The translations under genes were made by a program, and so were the position numbers. The notes beneath the pieces are model-generated. The model was not told where the DNA came from. It searched no databases and was given only the letters and a program-made list of their open reading frames with translations. Source: Bacillota bacterium (GTDB taxonomy: Bacteria; Bacillota; Bacilli; Lactobacillales; Streptococcaceae). Taken from it: a stretch of 9,469 nt of DNA. Where the stretch lies: the NCBI GenBank assembly GCA_021781855.1, contig JAJXWC010000081.1:1-9469 (forward strand), written 5' to 3'. Shown piece after piece: positions 1 to 3,804 of this stretch. Each line of letters starts with the position of its first letter. Position 1 is the stretch's first letter.

Positions 1-24
1 TGGGAGATAGGGGCGTGGCTAAGC
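1..24 (+). rRNA. rrf: 5S ribosomal RNA, 3' end only (partial)
   Basis: The first bases read like the 3' strand of helix I and the preceding loop of Gram-positive 5S rRNA: a GAGATAGG segment, then a GC-rich stretch ending in CTAAGC. As remembered, the B. subtilis 5S end (GAGAGTAGG...CCAAGC) has the same arrangement. The position immediately before tRNA-Val agrees with the usual 5S-tRNA-Val order in streptococci and lactococci. Most of the gene lies outside the window, so helix I cannot be checked by pairing, and the exact 3' end is uncertain by a few bases. Confidence 0.72.
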
Positions 25-28
25 GCTT

Positions 29-101
29 GGGAGTTTAGCTCAGCTGGGAGAGCATCTGCCTTACAAGCAGAGGGTCAGCGGTTCGATCCCGTTAACTCCC
101 A
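29..101 (+). tRNA. tRNA-Val(TAC)
   Basis: Full cloverleaf of 73 nt. The acceptor stem GGGAGTT (29-35) pairs with AACTCCC (94-100), with discriminator A101. The anticodon stem TCTGC/GCAGA encloses loop CTTACAA, giving anticodon TAC at 62-64. The T-loop GTTCGATCC is present. CCA is not encoded, so it must be added by tRNA nucleotidyltransferase. It sits directly after the 5S rRNA end. Confidence 0.98.
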
Positions 102-103
102 TA

Positions 104-176
104 GGTTCCGTAGTGTAGCGGTTATCACGTCGCCCTGTCACGGCGAAGATCGCGGGTTCAATTCCCGTCGGAACCG
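104..176 (+). tRNA. tRNA-Asp(GTC)
   Basis: Cloverleaf of 73 nt. Acceptor GGTTCCG (104-110) pairs with CGGAACC (169-175), with discriminator G176. The anticodon stem TCGCC/GGCGA closes loop CTGTCAC, anticodon GTC at 137-139. Only two bases separate it from tRNA-Val, which implies cotranscription and processing. No CCA is encoded. Confidence 0.98.
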
Positions 177-179
177 TTT

Positions 180-252
180 GACTCGTTAGCTCAGTTGGTA
201 GAGCATTTGACTTTTAATCAAAGGGTCGCGCGTTCGAGCCGCGCACGGGTCA
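180..252 (+). tRNA. tRNA-Lys(TTT)
   Basis: Cloverleaf of 73 nt. Acceptor GACTCGT (180-186) pairs with ACGGGTC (245-251) with one T-G wobble, discriminator A252. The anticodon stem TTTGA/TCAAA closes loop CTTTTAA, anticodon TTT at 213-215. No CCA is encoded. Confidence 0.98.
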
Positions 253-269
253 TTTCTGAAAGAATTATC

Positions 270-351
270 GCGGATGTGGTGAAATTGGCAGACACGCTAG
301 ATTTAGGTTCTAGTGCTTTCGGGCGTGAAGGTTCAAGTCCTTTCATCCGCA
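270..351 (+). tRNA. tRNA-Leu(TAG)
   Basis: Class II tRNA of 82 nt with a short variable arm. Acceptor GCGGATG (270-276) pairs with CATCCGC (344-350), discriminator A351. The anticodon stem CTAGA/TCTAG closes loop TTTAGGT, anticodon TAG at 304-306. The A73 discriminator is typical for leucine tRNAs. No CCA is encoded. Confidence 0.98.
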
Positions 352-382
352 TGAGTATTTTTTAGTAAAGAAAATCCAACTA

Positions 383-455
383 GCCGACTTAGCTCAGTTG
401 GTAGAGCATCTGATTTGTAATCAGAGGGTCGCGTGTTCGAATCATGTAGTCGGCA
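383..455 (+). tRNA. tRNA-Thr(TGT)
   Basis: Cloverleaf of 73 nt. Acceptor GCCGACT (383-389) pairs with AGTCGGC (448-454), discriminator A455. The anticodon stem TCTGA/TCAGA closes loop TTTGTAA, anticodon TGT at 416-418. It is followed by the longest and most structured spacer in the cluster (456-603). Confidence 0.98.
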
Positions 456-503
456 TAAAGGTTTAATTCATCACAAGTTAATTTGTGTAAGAAGAGAATT
501 TTT

Positions 504-586
504 ATGTGAAGAGACTTTTGCTTGCGAGGGGGAACTGAGCGAAGCGAATGAGTGAAATAGAAAAGTTGATTCACATGGCGAAAGTC
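504..586 (+). repeat. structured inverted-repeat element in the tRNA-Thr/tRNA-Gly spacer
   Basis: ATGTGAA (504-510) pairs with TTCACAT (570-576), and ACTTTT (514-519) pairs with AAAAGT (561-566), across a 3x3 internal loop. Inside, GCTTGC (520-525) can pair with GC.AAGC (539-545) around one bulged G. A competing pairing joins GACTTTTGC (513-521) with GCGAAAGTC (578-586), nine pairs with one G-U. The spacer is much longer than the others in the cluster and contains a GAGCGAAGCGAATGAGTGAA segment. I recognise no known RNA family. It may be a dispersed lactococcal repeat or a processing element. Confidence 0.5.
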
Positions 587-603
587 AGAAATAGAAAGCC
601 TAT

Positions 604-675
604 GCGAACGTAGTTCAGTGGTAGAATACAACCTTGCCATGGTTGGGGTCGCGGGTTCGAATCCCGTCGTTCGCT
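604..675 (+). tRNA. tRNA-Gly(GCC)
   Basis: Cloverleaf of 72 nt. Acceptor GCGAACG (604-610) pairs with CGTTCGC (668-674), discriminator T675. The anticodon stem CAACC/GGTTG closes loop TTGCCAT, anticodon GCC at 636-638. A U73 discriminator is normal for bacterial glycine tRNAs. Confidence 0.98.
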
Positions 676-698
676 TATCTTTTTTATAAAGAAATTAT

Positions 699-772
699 GC
701 AGGCGTGGCTCAACTGGATAGAGTACCTGACTACGAATCAGGCGGTTGTAGGTTCGAATCCTACCGCTTGCA
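699..772 (+). tRNA. tRNA-Arg(ACG)
   Basis: Cloverleaf of 74 nt. Acceptor GCAGGCG (699-705) pairs with CGCTTGC (765-771) with one G-T wobble, discriminator A772. The anticodon stem CCTGA/TCAGG closes loop CTACGAA, anticodon ACG at 733-735. In bacteria A34 of this tRNA is deaminated to inosine by TadA so that it reads CGU, CGC and CGA. Confidence 0.98.
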
Positions 773-806
773 TAAAATTTTATTAAAAATTTTAATTACT
801 TTTTAT

Positions 807-880
807 CGGAAAGTAGCTCAGCTTGGTAGAGTACCTGGTTTGGGACCAGGGTGTCGCAGGTTCGAATCCTGTCTTTCCGA
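807..880 (+). tRNA. tRNA-Pro(TGG)
   Basis: Cloverleaf of 74 nt. Acceptor CGGAAAG (807-813) pairs with CTTTCCG (873-879), discriminator A880. The anticodon stem CCTGG/CCAGG closes loop TTTGGGA, anticodon TGG at 841-843. A 66-base spacer without recognisable features follows (881-946). Confidence 0.98.
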
Positions 881-946
881 TTTACTTAGGGTGTTTACTG
901 GATACTTTAAGAGAGCGAGTTTGGTTTGTTCCTCATTCGTTTAAAT

Positions 947-1020
947 GGCGGTGTAGCTCAGCTGGCTAGAGCGTTCGGTTCATACCCGAGAGGTCGGGGG
1001 TTCGATCCCCTTCGCCGCTA
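947..1020 (+). tRNA. tRNA-Met(CAT), elongator type
   Basis: Cloverleaf of 74 nt. Acceptor GGCGGTG (947-953) pairs with CGCCGCT (1013-1019), with G-T wobbles at the first and sixth pairs, discriminator A1020. The anticodon stem TTCGG/CCGAG closes loop TTCATAC, anticodon CAT at 981-983. It lacks initiator hallmarks: there is no C1-A72 mismatch and no run of three G-C pairs in the anticodon stem. As remembered, it matches the elongator tRNA-Met of B. subtilis and streptococci. Confidence 0.93.
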
Positions 1021-1034
1021 TTATTTGTGTAGCT

Positions 1035-1108
1035 GGATCTTTAGCTCAACTGGTTAGAGCTCTCGGCTCATAACCGAGCGGTTGCAGGTTCGAGTCCTGC
1101 AAGATCCA
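1035..1108 (+). tRNA. tRNA-Ile2(CAT), probable lysidine-modified isoleucine tRNA
   Basis: Cloverleaf of 74 nt. Acceptor GGATCTT (1035-1041) pairs with AAGATCC (1101-1107), discriminator A1108. The anticodon stem CTCGG/CCGAG closes loop CTCATAA, anticodon CAT at 1069-1071. The sequence resembles B. subtilis tRNA-Ile2, in which TilS converts C34 to lysidine so that AUA is read as isoleucine. Anticodon-only tools would label it Met. The Ile2 identity rests on remembered similarity, since CTCATAA also occurs in some elongator Met tRNAs. tilS is not in this window. Confidence 0.9.
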
Positions 1109-1121
1109 TTGGTTAGTTTTC

Positions 1122-1139
1122 TTCAATCATTTGATTGAA
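1122..1139 (+). repeat. short hairpin in the tRNA-Ile2/tRNA-Phe spacer
   Basis: TTCAATC (1122-1128) and GATTGAA (1133-1139) form a 7-bp stem with a 4-nt loop. No T-tract follows directly, so it is not a convincing terminator. A processing or mRNA-stability structure is possible. The AATCATTT core recurs in the hairpin at 1296-1312. Confidence 0.45.
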
Positions 1140-1147
1140 ATTTATTT

Positions 1148-1220
1148 GGCTCGGTAGCTCAGTTGGTAGAGCAATAGATTGAAGCTCTATGTGTCGGCGG
1201 TTCGATTCCGTCCCGCGCCA
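1148..1220 (+). tRNA. tRNA-Phe(GAA)
   Basis: Cloverleaf of 73 nt. Acceptor GGCTCGG (1148-1154) faces CCGCGCC (1213-1219). Six of seven pairs are Watson-Crick, but the fourth is a U-C mismatch (T1151 with C1216). Discriminator is A1220. The anticodon stem ATAGA/TCTAT closes loop TTGAAGC, anticodon GAA at 1181-1183. The rest of the molecule is normal, so it is probably functional. Confidence 0.96.
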
Positions 1221-1223
1221 CTT

Positions 1224-1294
1224 GCGGATGTAGTTTAATGGTAGAACTTCAGCCTTCCAAGCTGACCACGCGAGTTCGATTCTCGTCATCCGCT
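1224..1294 (+). tRNA. tRNA-Gly(TCC)
   Basis: Cloverleaf of 71 nt. Acceptor GCGGATG (1224-1230) pairs with CATCCGC (1287-1293), discriminator T1294. The anticodon stem TCAGC/GCTGA closes loop CTTCCAA, anticodon TCC at 1256-1258. It is the second glycine tRNA of the cluster, and with tRNA-Gly(GCC) it covers most glycine codons. Only three bases separate it from tRNA-Phe. Confidence 0.98.
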
Positions 1295-1295
1295 T

Positions 1296-1312
1296 AATCA
1301 TTTTGAATGATT
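1296..1312 (+). repeat. short hairpin in the tRNA-Gly/tRNA-Ile spacer
   Basis: AATCATT (1296-1302) pairs with AATGATT (1306-1312) around a 3-nt loop. It is AT-rich and has no proper T-tail, so it is a weak structure. It resembles the hairpin at 1122-1139 in position and core sequence. Confidence 0.4.
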
Positions 1313-1325
1313 TATCTATTTTCTT

Positions 1326-1399
1326 GGGAGATTAGCTCAGTTGGTTAGAGCACTGTGTTGATAACGCAGGGGTCTCAGGTTCGAGTCCTGAATTTCCCA
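1326..1399 (+). tRNA. tRNA-Ile(GAT)
   Basis: Cloverleaf of 74 nt. Acceptor GGGAGAT (1326-1332) pairs with ATTTCCC (1392-1398) with one G-T wobble, discriminator A1399. The anticodon stem CTGTG/CGCAG, with one T-G wobble, closes loop TTGATAA, anticodon GAT at 1360-1362. It reads AUC and AUU, complementing the putative Ile2 gene upstream. Confidence 0.98.
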
Positions 1400-1418
1400 T
1401 TTTTGTAAATAAAGTTCT

Positions 1419-1506
1419 GGGGAGTTACTCAAGTGGCTGAAGAGGACGGTTTGCTAAATCGTTAGGTCGGGAAACCGGCGCGAGAGTTCGAATCTCTTAC
1501 TCCCCT
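1419..1506 (+). tRNA. tRNA-Ser(GCT)
   Basis: Class II tRNA of 88 nt with a long variable arm. Acceptor GGGGAGT (1419-1425) pairs with ACTCCCC (1499-1505). The base at the discriminator position is T1506 rather than the more familiar G. The anticodon stem ACGGT/ATCGT, with one G-T wobble, closes loop TTGCTAA, anticodon GCT at 1453-1455. It is the last tRNA before the cluster terminator. Confidence 0.97.
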
Positions 1507-1512
1507 CTATTT

Positions 1513-1546
1513 AAAATCTTGTAAACTTAGGTTTATAAGATTTTTT
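1513..1546 (+). terminator. intrinsic terminator of the rRNA/tRNA transcript
   Basis: A 14-bp stem (1513-1526 with 1531-1544, one G-U pair) closes a TTAG tetraloop and runs into six T residues (1541-1546). It starts seven bases after tRNA-Ser, which fits the end of the rRNA-tRNA operon and separates it from the dnaG promoter. Confidence 0.93.
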
Positions 1547-1607
1547 GCACGTTGATACTGAAATTGAGGGAAAGAATTTGAGTGTTGGAAATCTTTTATT
1601 TTTTGGC

Positions 1608-1637
1608 TTGAAAAAGTGAACAGAAGTGTGTTATACT
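1608..1637 (+). promoter_or_regulatory. extended -10 promoter for dnaG(-rpoD)
   Basis: The -35 candidate TTGAAA (1608-1613) lies 18 bases before -10 TATACT (1632-1637). A TG at 1629-1630 gives the extended -10 form TGTTATACT. Transcription would start near 1644, leaving a leader of roughly 165 bases before dnaG. The next stable transcript end upstream is the tRNA terminator, so this is the expected dnaG promoter. Confidence 0.8.
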
Positions 1638-1657
1638 ATAAGTTACTGAAAAATCTG

Positions 1658-1698
1658 AGAAGAATCTTGTGAAAAAAAGAAGAATCTTGTGAAAAAAA
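1658..1698 (+). repeat. perfect 20-bp tandem duplication in the dnaG leader
   Basis: The unit AGAAGAATCTTGTGAAAAAA occurs at 1658-1677 and again immediately at 1678-1697, and the identity extends one more base to 1698. The copies abut without spacer, which suggests a recent slippage duplication. They lie just after the predicted transcription start, so both copies would be in the 5' untranslated leader. Confidence 0.95.
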
Positions 1699-1755
1699 TT
1701 GGAAACGAGCGTTTTACTAAATTTTTAGGGCAAAGGACGACGTTTTCTCTTGTTT

Positions 1756-1783
1756 GACGTCTATTGAATGATAGACGTCTTTT
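1756..1783 (+). terminator. terminator-like hairpin in the dnaG leader (possible attenuator)
   Basis: GACGTCTAT (1756-1764) pairs perfectly with ATAGACGTC (1771-1779) around loop TGAATG, followed by TTTT (1780-1783) and then GTGCTCTTT. It sits between the promoter and the dnaG ribosome binding site. In E. coli a terminator between rpsU and dnaG lowers dnaG expression, so partial termination here is plausible. A short competing pairing, GACGT (1739-1743) with ACGTC (1757-1761), would open the stem. The T-tract is short, so termination may be weak. Confidence 0.55.
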
Positions 1784-1798
1784 GTGCTCTTTGCTAGG

Positions 1799-1806
1799 AA
1801 GGAGGT
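1799..1806 (+). promoter_or_regulatory. dnaG Shine-Dalgarno (decides the start)
   Basis: AAGGAGGT matches the 16S rRNA tail almost perfectly and lies five bases before ATG 1812. It rules out the in-frame TTG at 1764, which lies inside the leader hairpin and has no ribosome binding site. Confidence 0.93.
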
Positions 1807-1811
1807 GCAAA

Positions 1812-3719
1812 ATGGCTTTTCTGGAAACGGAGAAGGTAAATGAATTAAAGGCTCAAGTTAACATTGTGGATTTGATTTCGCAGTATGTTGCGCTTTCACG
1901 AAATGGTAAGAATTATTTGGGACTCTGCCCTTTTCATGGGGAAAAAACACCGTCTTTTAATGTGAACGCTGAGAAGGGCTTTTATCATTGCTTTGGTTGT
2001 GGTAAATCAGGTGATGTGATTGAGTTTTTGAAGGAATATAAGTCAATTGGTTTTATGGAGGCGGTTAAGGAATTAGCGGATTTTGCTGGAGTTCAGCTTG
2101 ATTTGCCAACGGCGGATAAGGGACAAACAAAAGAAAATCCGAATGCACGTTTGTATGAAATCAATAACCAGGCAGCCCGACTTTACCATATCTTACTGAT
2201 GTCTACGGAACTAGGGGCACGAGCGCGGGAATATCTTGTAGCACGTGGAATTTCGGATGATGTTATTCAGCGCTTTAACATTGGTCTTGCTCCTGATGAA
2301 GAAGATTTTGTTTATCAAAATTTATCAGCGAAATTTGAAGATGAGGTTCTGGCGAATTCGGGATTATTTAATTTCTCAAATAATCGTGTTTTTGATGCTT
2401 TCAAAAATCGAATTATGTTTCCAATTACGAATGAATTTGGTCAGGGAATTGGTTTTTCAGGACGGAAATGGCAAGAAAATGATAGCTCTAAGGCAAAATA
2501 TGTCAATACGTCGAGTACGGTAATTTTTGATAAGTCTTATGAATTATGGAACTTTGATAAGGCTAAGGCAACGATTTCTAAAAGTCATGAAGTTTACCTT
2601 ATGGAAGGATTTATGGATGTCATTGCAGCTTATAAAGCTGGGGTGACAAATGTAGTTGCTTCTATGGGGACCGCGTTGACAGAAAAACATGTGCGGCGTT
2701 TGAAGCAAGTAGCTAAAAATTTTGTTTTGGTTTATGATGGCGATGCTGCTGGGCAGAATGCGATTCATAAGGCGCTGAATTTGGTTGGCGAGACGAATGT
2801 TCAAGTTGTTAAAGTTCCTGAGGGAATGGACCCTGACGAATATTTGAAGGCTTATGGAACATCAGAATTGTCAAATTTGATGACCAATGGGCGAATGCAG
2901 CCGATTGAATTTTTGATTGAGTTTTTGAGGCCTGCGAATTTGTCAAATTTGCAAGTACAACTGGATTTTATTGAACAAATTGCTCCGATGATTGCAAAAG
3001 TAGCTTCGATTACGGCGCAAGATGCGTTTATAAGGAAATTAGTTGAGATTTTACCTGATTTCGAGTATAATCAAGTGGAGCGTGCTGTGAATTTGCGGCG
3101 GGAAAATGTGACTGCGACTGATTTTTCACAGGAAAGTTTTTCATTGGAACCGCCTGAGAATGACGAGAGTTATTTTGAAAGTTTTTCACAAGCTCCGTTA
3201 CCTATTTTTGATGAAAATCAATTTGACGGAGTTGTCAAAAATTCAGGGCAGGAAATTCGGACGGTTAAAGCCTTTGTCAATCCGCCTGTTTTGCCCAAGT
3301 TGTCAAAAATTGAGCATGCTGAACAGCAACTGTTGCATCGAATGATTTATCATTCGGCAGTACTTGAACGCTTTGAACGAGATGATAACTTTCGTTTTGT
3401 TCATCGACGTTATCAGGAACTATTCGAAAAATTGATGATTGAGGCGATGAGTTTTGATAAGGTTGATGTGTCACATTTTGCTTCTGAGTTGGAGGTAGAG
3501 GAACGAAGCCTATTTTATCAGATTGTTGAATTAAATTTGCCTGAGACATTTTCAGGAAGAGAAATTGATGATTTGATTGCAGCTTTTGCAAAAGAAGCAC
3601 TTGCTGTGCGGCTTGACGAATTGCTTGGACAGCTAGAAACAGCGCAAAAATCAGGAAATAAGGAGCGCGAATTAGAACTGACTGTTCAAATTATCAATCA
3701 AAAGAAAAAATTATTATGA
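1812..3719 (+). CDS. dnaG: DNA primase DnaG
   Basis: DnaG makes the RNA primers for Okazaki fragments and for restart at the replication fork, working with the replicative helicase. The 635-residue product has the full family architecture. The N-terminal zinc-binding domain has ligands Cys39, His42, Cys60 and Cys63. A catalytic core follows, with the conserved RIMFPI segment at about 200-205. The TOPRIM fold has Glu265 in EGFMDV and Asp309/Asp311 in YDGDAAG, which bind the catalytic metals. The C-terminal 180 or so residues are divergent and should be the helicase-interaction domain. The start at ATG 1812 is set by a strong Shine-Dalgarno. Length is normal for the family. rpoD lies 85 bases downstream in the same orientation, as in the conserved dnaG-rpoD pair. 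No rpsU is seen upstream; the tRNA cluster is there instead. A low-strength promoter just before rpoD means the two genes need not be fully cotranscribed. Confidence 0.98.
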   Translation: MAFLETEKVNELKAQVNIVDLISQYVALSRNGKNYLGLCPFHGEKTPSFNVNAEKGFYHCFGCGKSGDVIEFLKEYKSIGFMEAVKELADFAGVQLDLPTADKGQTKENPNARLYEINNQAARLYHILLMSTELGARAREYLVARGISDDVIQRFNIGLAPDEEDFVYQNLSAKFEDEVLANSGLFNFSNNRVFDAFKNRIMFPITNEFGQGIGFSGRKWQENDSSKAKYVNTSSTVIFDKSYELWNFDKAKATISKSHEVYLMEGFMDVIAAYKAGVTNVVASMGTALTEKHVRRLKQVAKNFVLVYDGDAAGQNAIHKALNLVGETNVQVVKVPEGMDPDEYLKAYGTSELSNLMTNGRMQPIEFLIEFLRPANLSNLQVQLDFIEQIAPMIAKVASITAQDAFIRKLVEILPDFEYNQVERAVNLRRENVTATDFSQESFSLEPPENDESYFESFSQAPLPIFDENQFDGVVKNSGQEIRTVKAFVNPPVLPKLSKIEHAEQQLLHRMIYHSAVLERFERDDNFRFVHRRYQELFEKLMIEAMSFDKVDVSHFASELEVEERSLFYQIVELNLPETFSGREIDDLIAAFAKEALAVRLDELLGQLETAQKSGNKERELELTVQIINQKKKLL

Positions 3720-3738
3720 TTTGACAAATTGGTCAAAT
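3719..3738 (+). repeat. short hairpin overlapping the dnaG stop codon
   Basis: ATTTGAC (3719-3725) pairs with GTCAAAT (3732-3738) around a 6-nt loop, followed by TTT and then GG. Its first base is the last base of the dnaG stop codon. It is weak as a terminator, so readthrough from dnaG into rpoD is likely. It could act in partial termination or mRNA processing. Confidence 0.4.
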
Positions 3739-3746
3739 TTTGGAAG

Positions 3747-3776
3747 TTGTTTAAAATAAAATTTTGTTTATATAAA
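3747..3776 (+). promoter_or_regulatory. possible rpoD promoter
   Basis: TTGTTT (3747-3752) is followed after 18 bases by TATAAA (3771-3776). The region is very AT-rich, so such matches arise easily by chance. The exact TTGACA at 3721-3726 has no -10 partner at a suitable distance and is instead part of the hairpin at the dnaG stop. Confidence 0.3.
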
Positions 3777-3784
3777 ATTTTATT
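3755..3784 (+). repeat. perfect 11-bp AT-only inverted repeat before rpoD
   Basis: AATAAAATTTT (3755-3765) and AAAATTTTATT (3774-3784) are exact reverse complements separated by 8 bases. The element ends eight bases before the rpoD Shine-Dalgarno. No T-tract beyond the arm follows, so it is not a standard terminator. It could be an operator, an mRNA hairpin that affects rpoD translation, or chance in AT-rich DNA. Confidence 0.6.
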
Positions 3785-3792
3785 CGCAGATG

Positions 3793-3798
3793 AGGAGG
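3793..3798 (+). promoter_or_regulatory. rpoD Shine-Dalgarno (favours the TTG start)
   Basis: AGGAGG sits six bases before TTG 3805, an ideal spacing. The in-frame ATG at 3790 lies just before this motif and has only AT-rich sequence upstream, so it has no ribosome binding site of its own. Confidence 0.8.
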
Positions 3799-3804
3799 GC
3801 TAAA

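Noticed and set aside
389..640. Open frame of 83 codons on the - strand
   Set aside because: It runs antisense through tRNA-Thr and into tRNA-Gly, has no ribosome binding site and encodes no recognisable domain.
705..944. Open frame of 79 codons on the + strand
   Set aside because: It is the forward translation of tRNA-Arg and tRNA-Pro. The repeated (V/L)GRVP/FES pattern is a known artefact of translating tRNA genes.
881..946. GAGCGAG...CATTCG segment in the tRNA-Pro/tRNA-Met spacer as a second copy of the 504-586 element
   Set aside because: Only a match of about 8 bases is shared (CGAATGAG, inverted), which is not enough to call a repeat.
1113..1301. Open frame of 62 codons on the - strand
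   Set aside because: It is antisense to tRNA-Phe and tRNA-Gly. The WRGTESNRRH-like peptide is a typical false protein from tRNA DNA.
1764..1811. Longer dnaG start at TTG 1764
   Set aside because: It lies inside the leader hairpin and lacks a Shine-Dalgarno, whereas ATG 1812 has AAGGAGGT at ideal spacing and gives the conserved N-terminus.
3721..3726. Exact TTGACA as a -35 box for rpoD
   Set aside because: No -10 hexamer lies 16 to 19 bases downstream; the motif is part of the hairpin at the dnaG stop.
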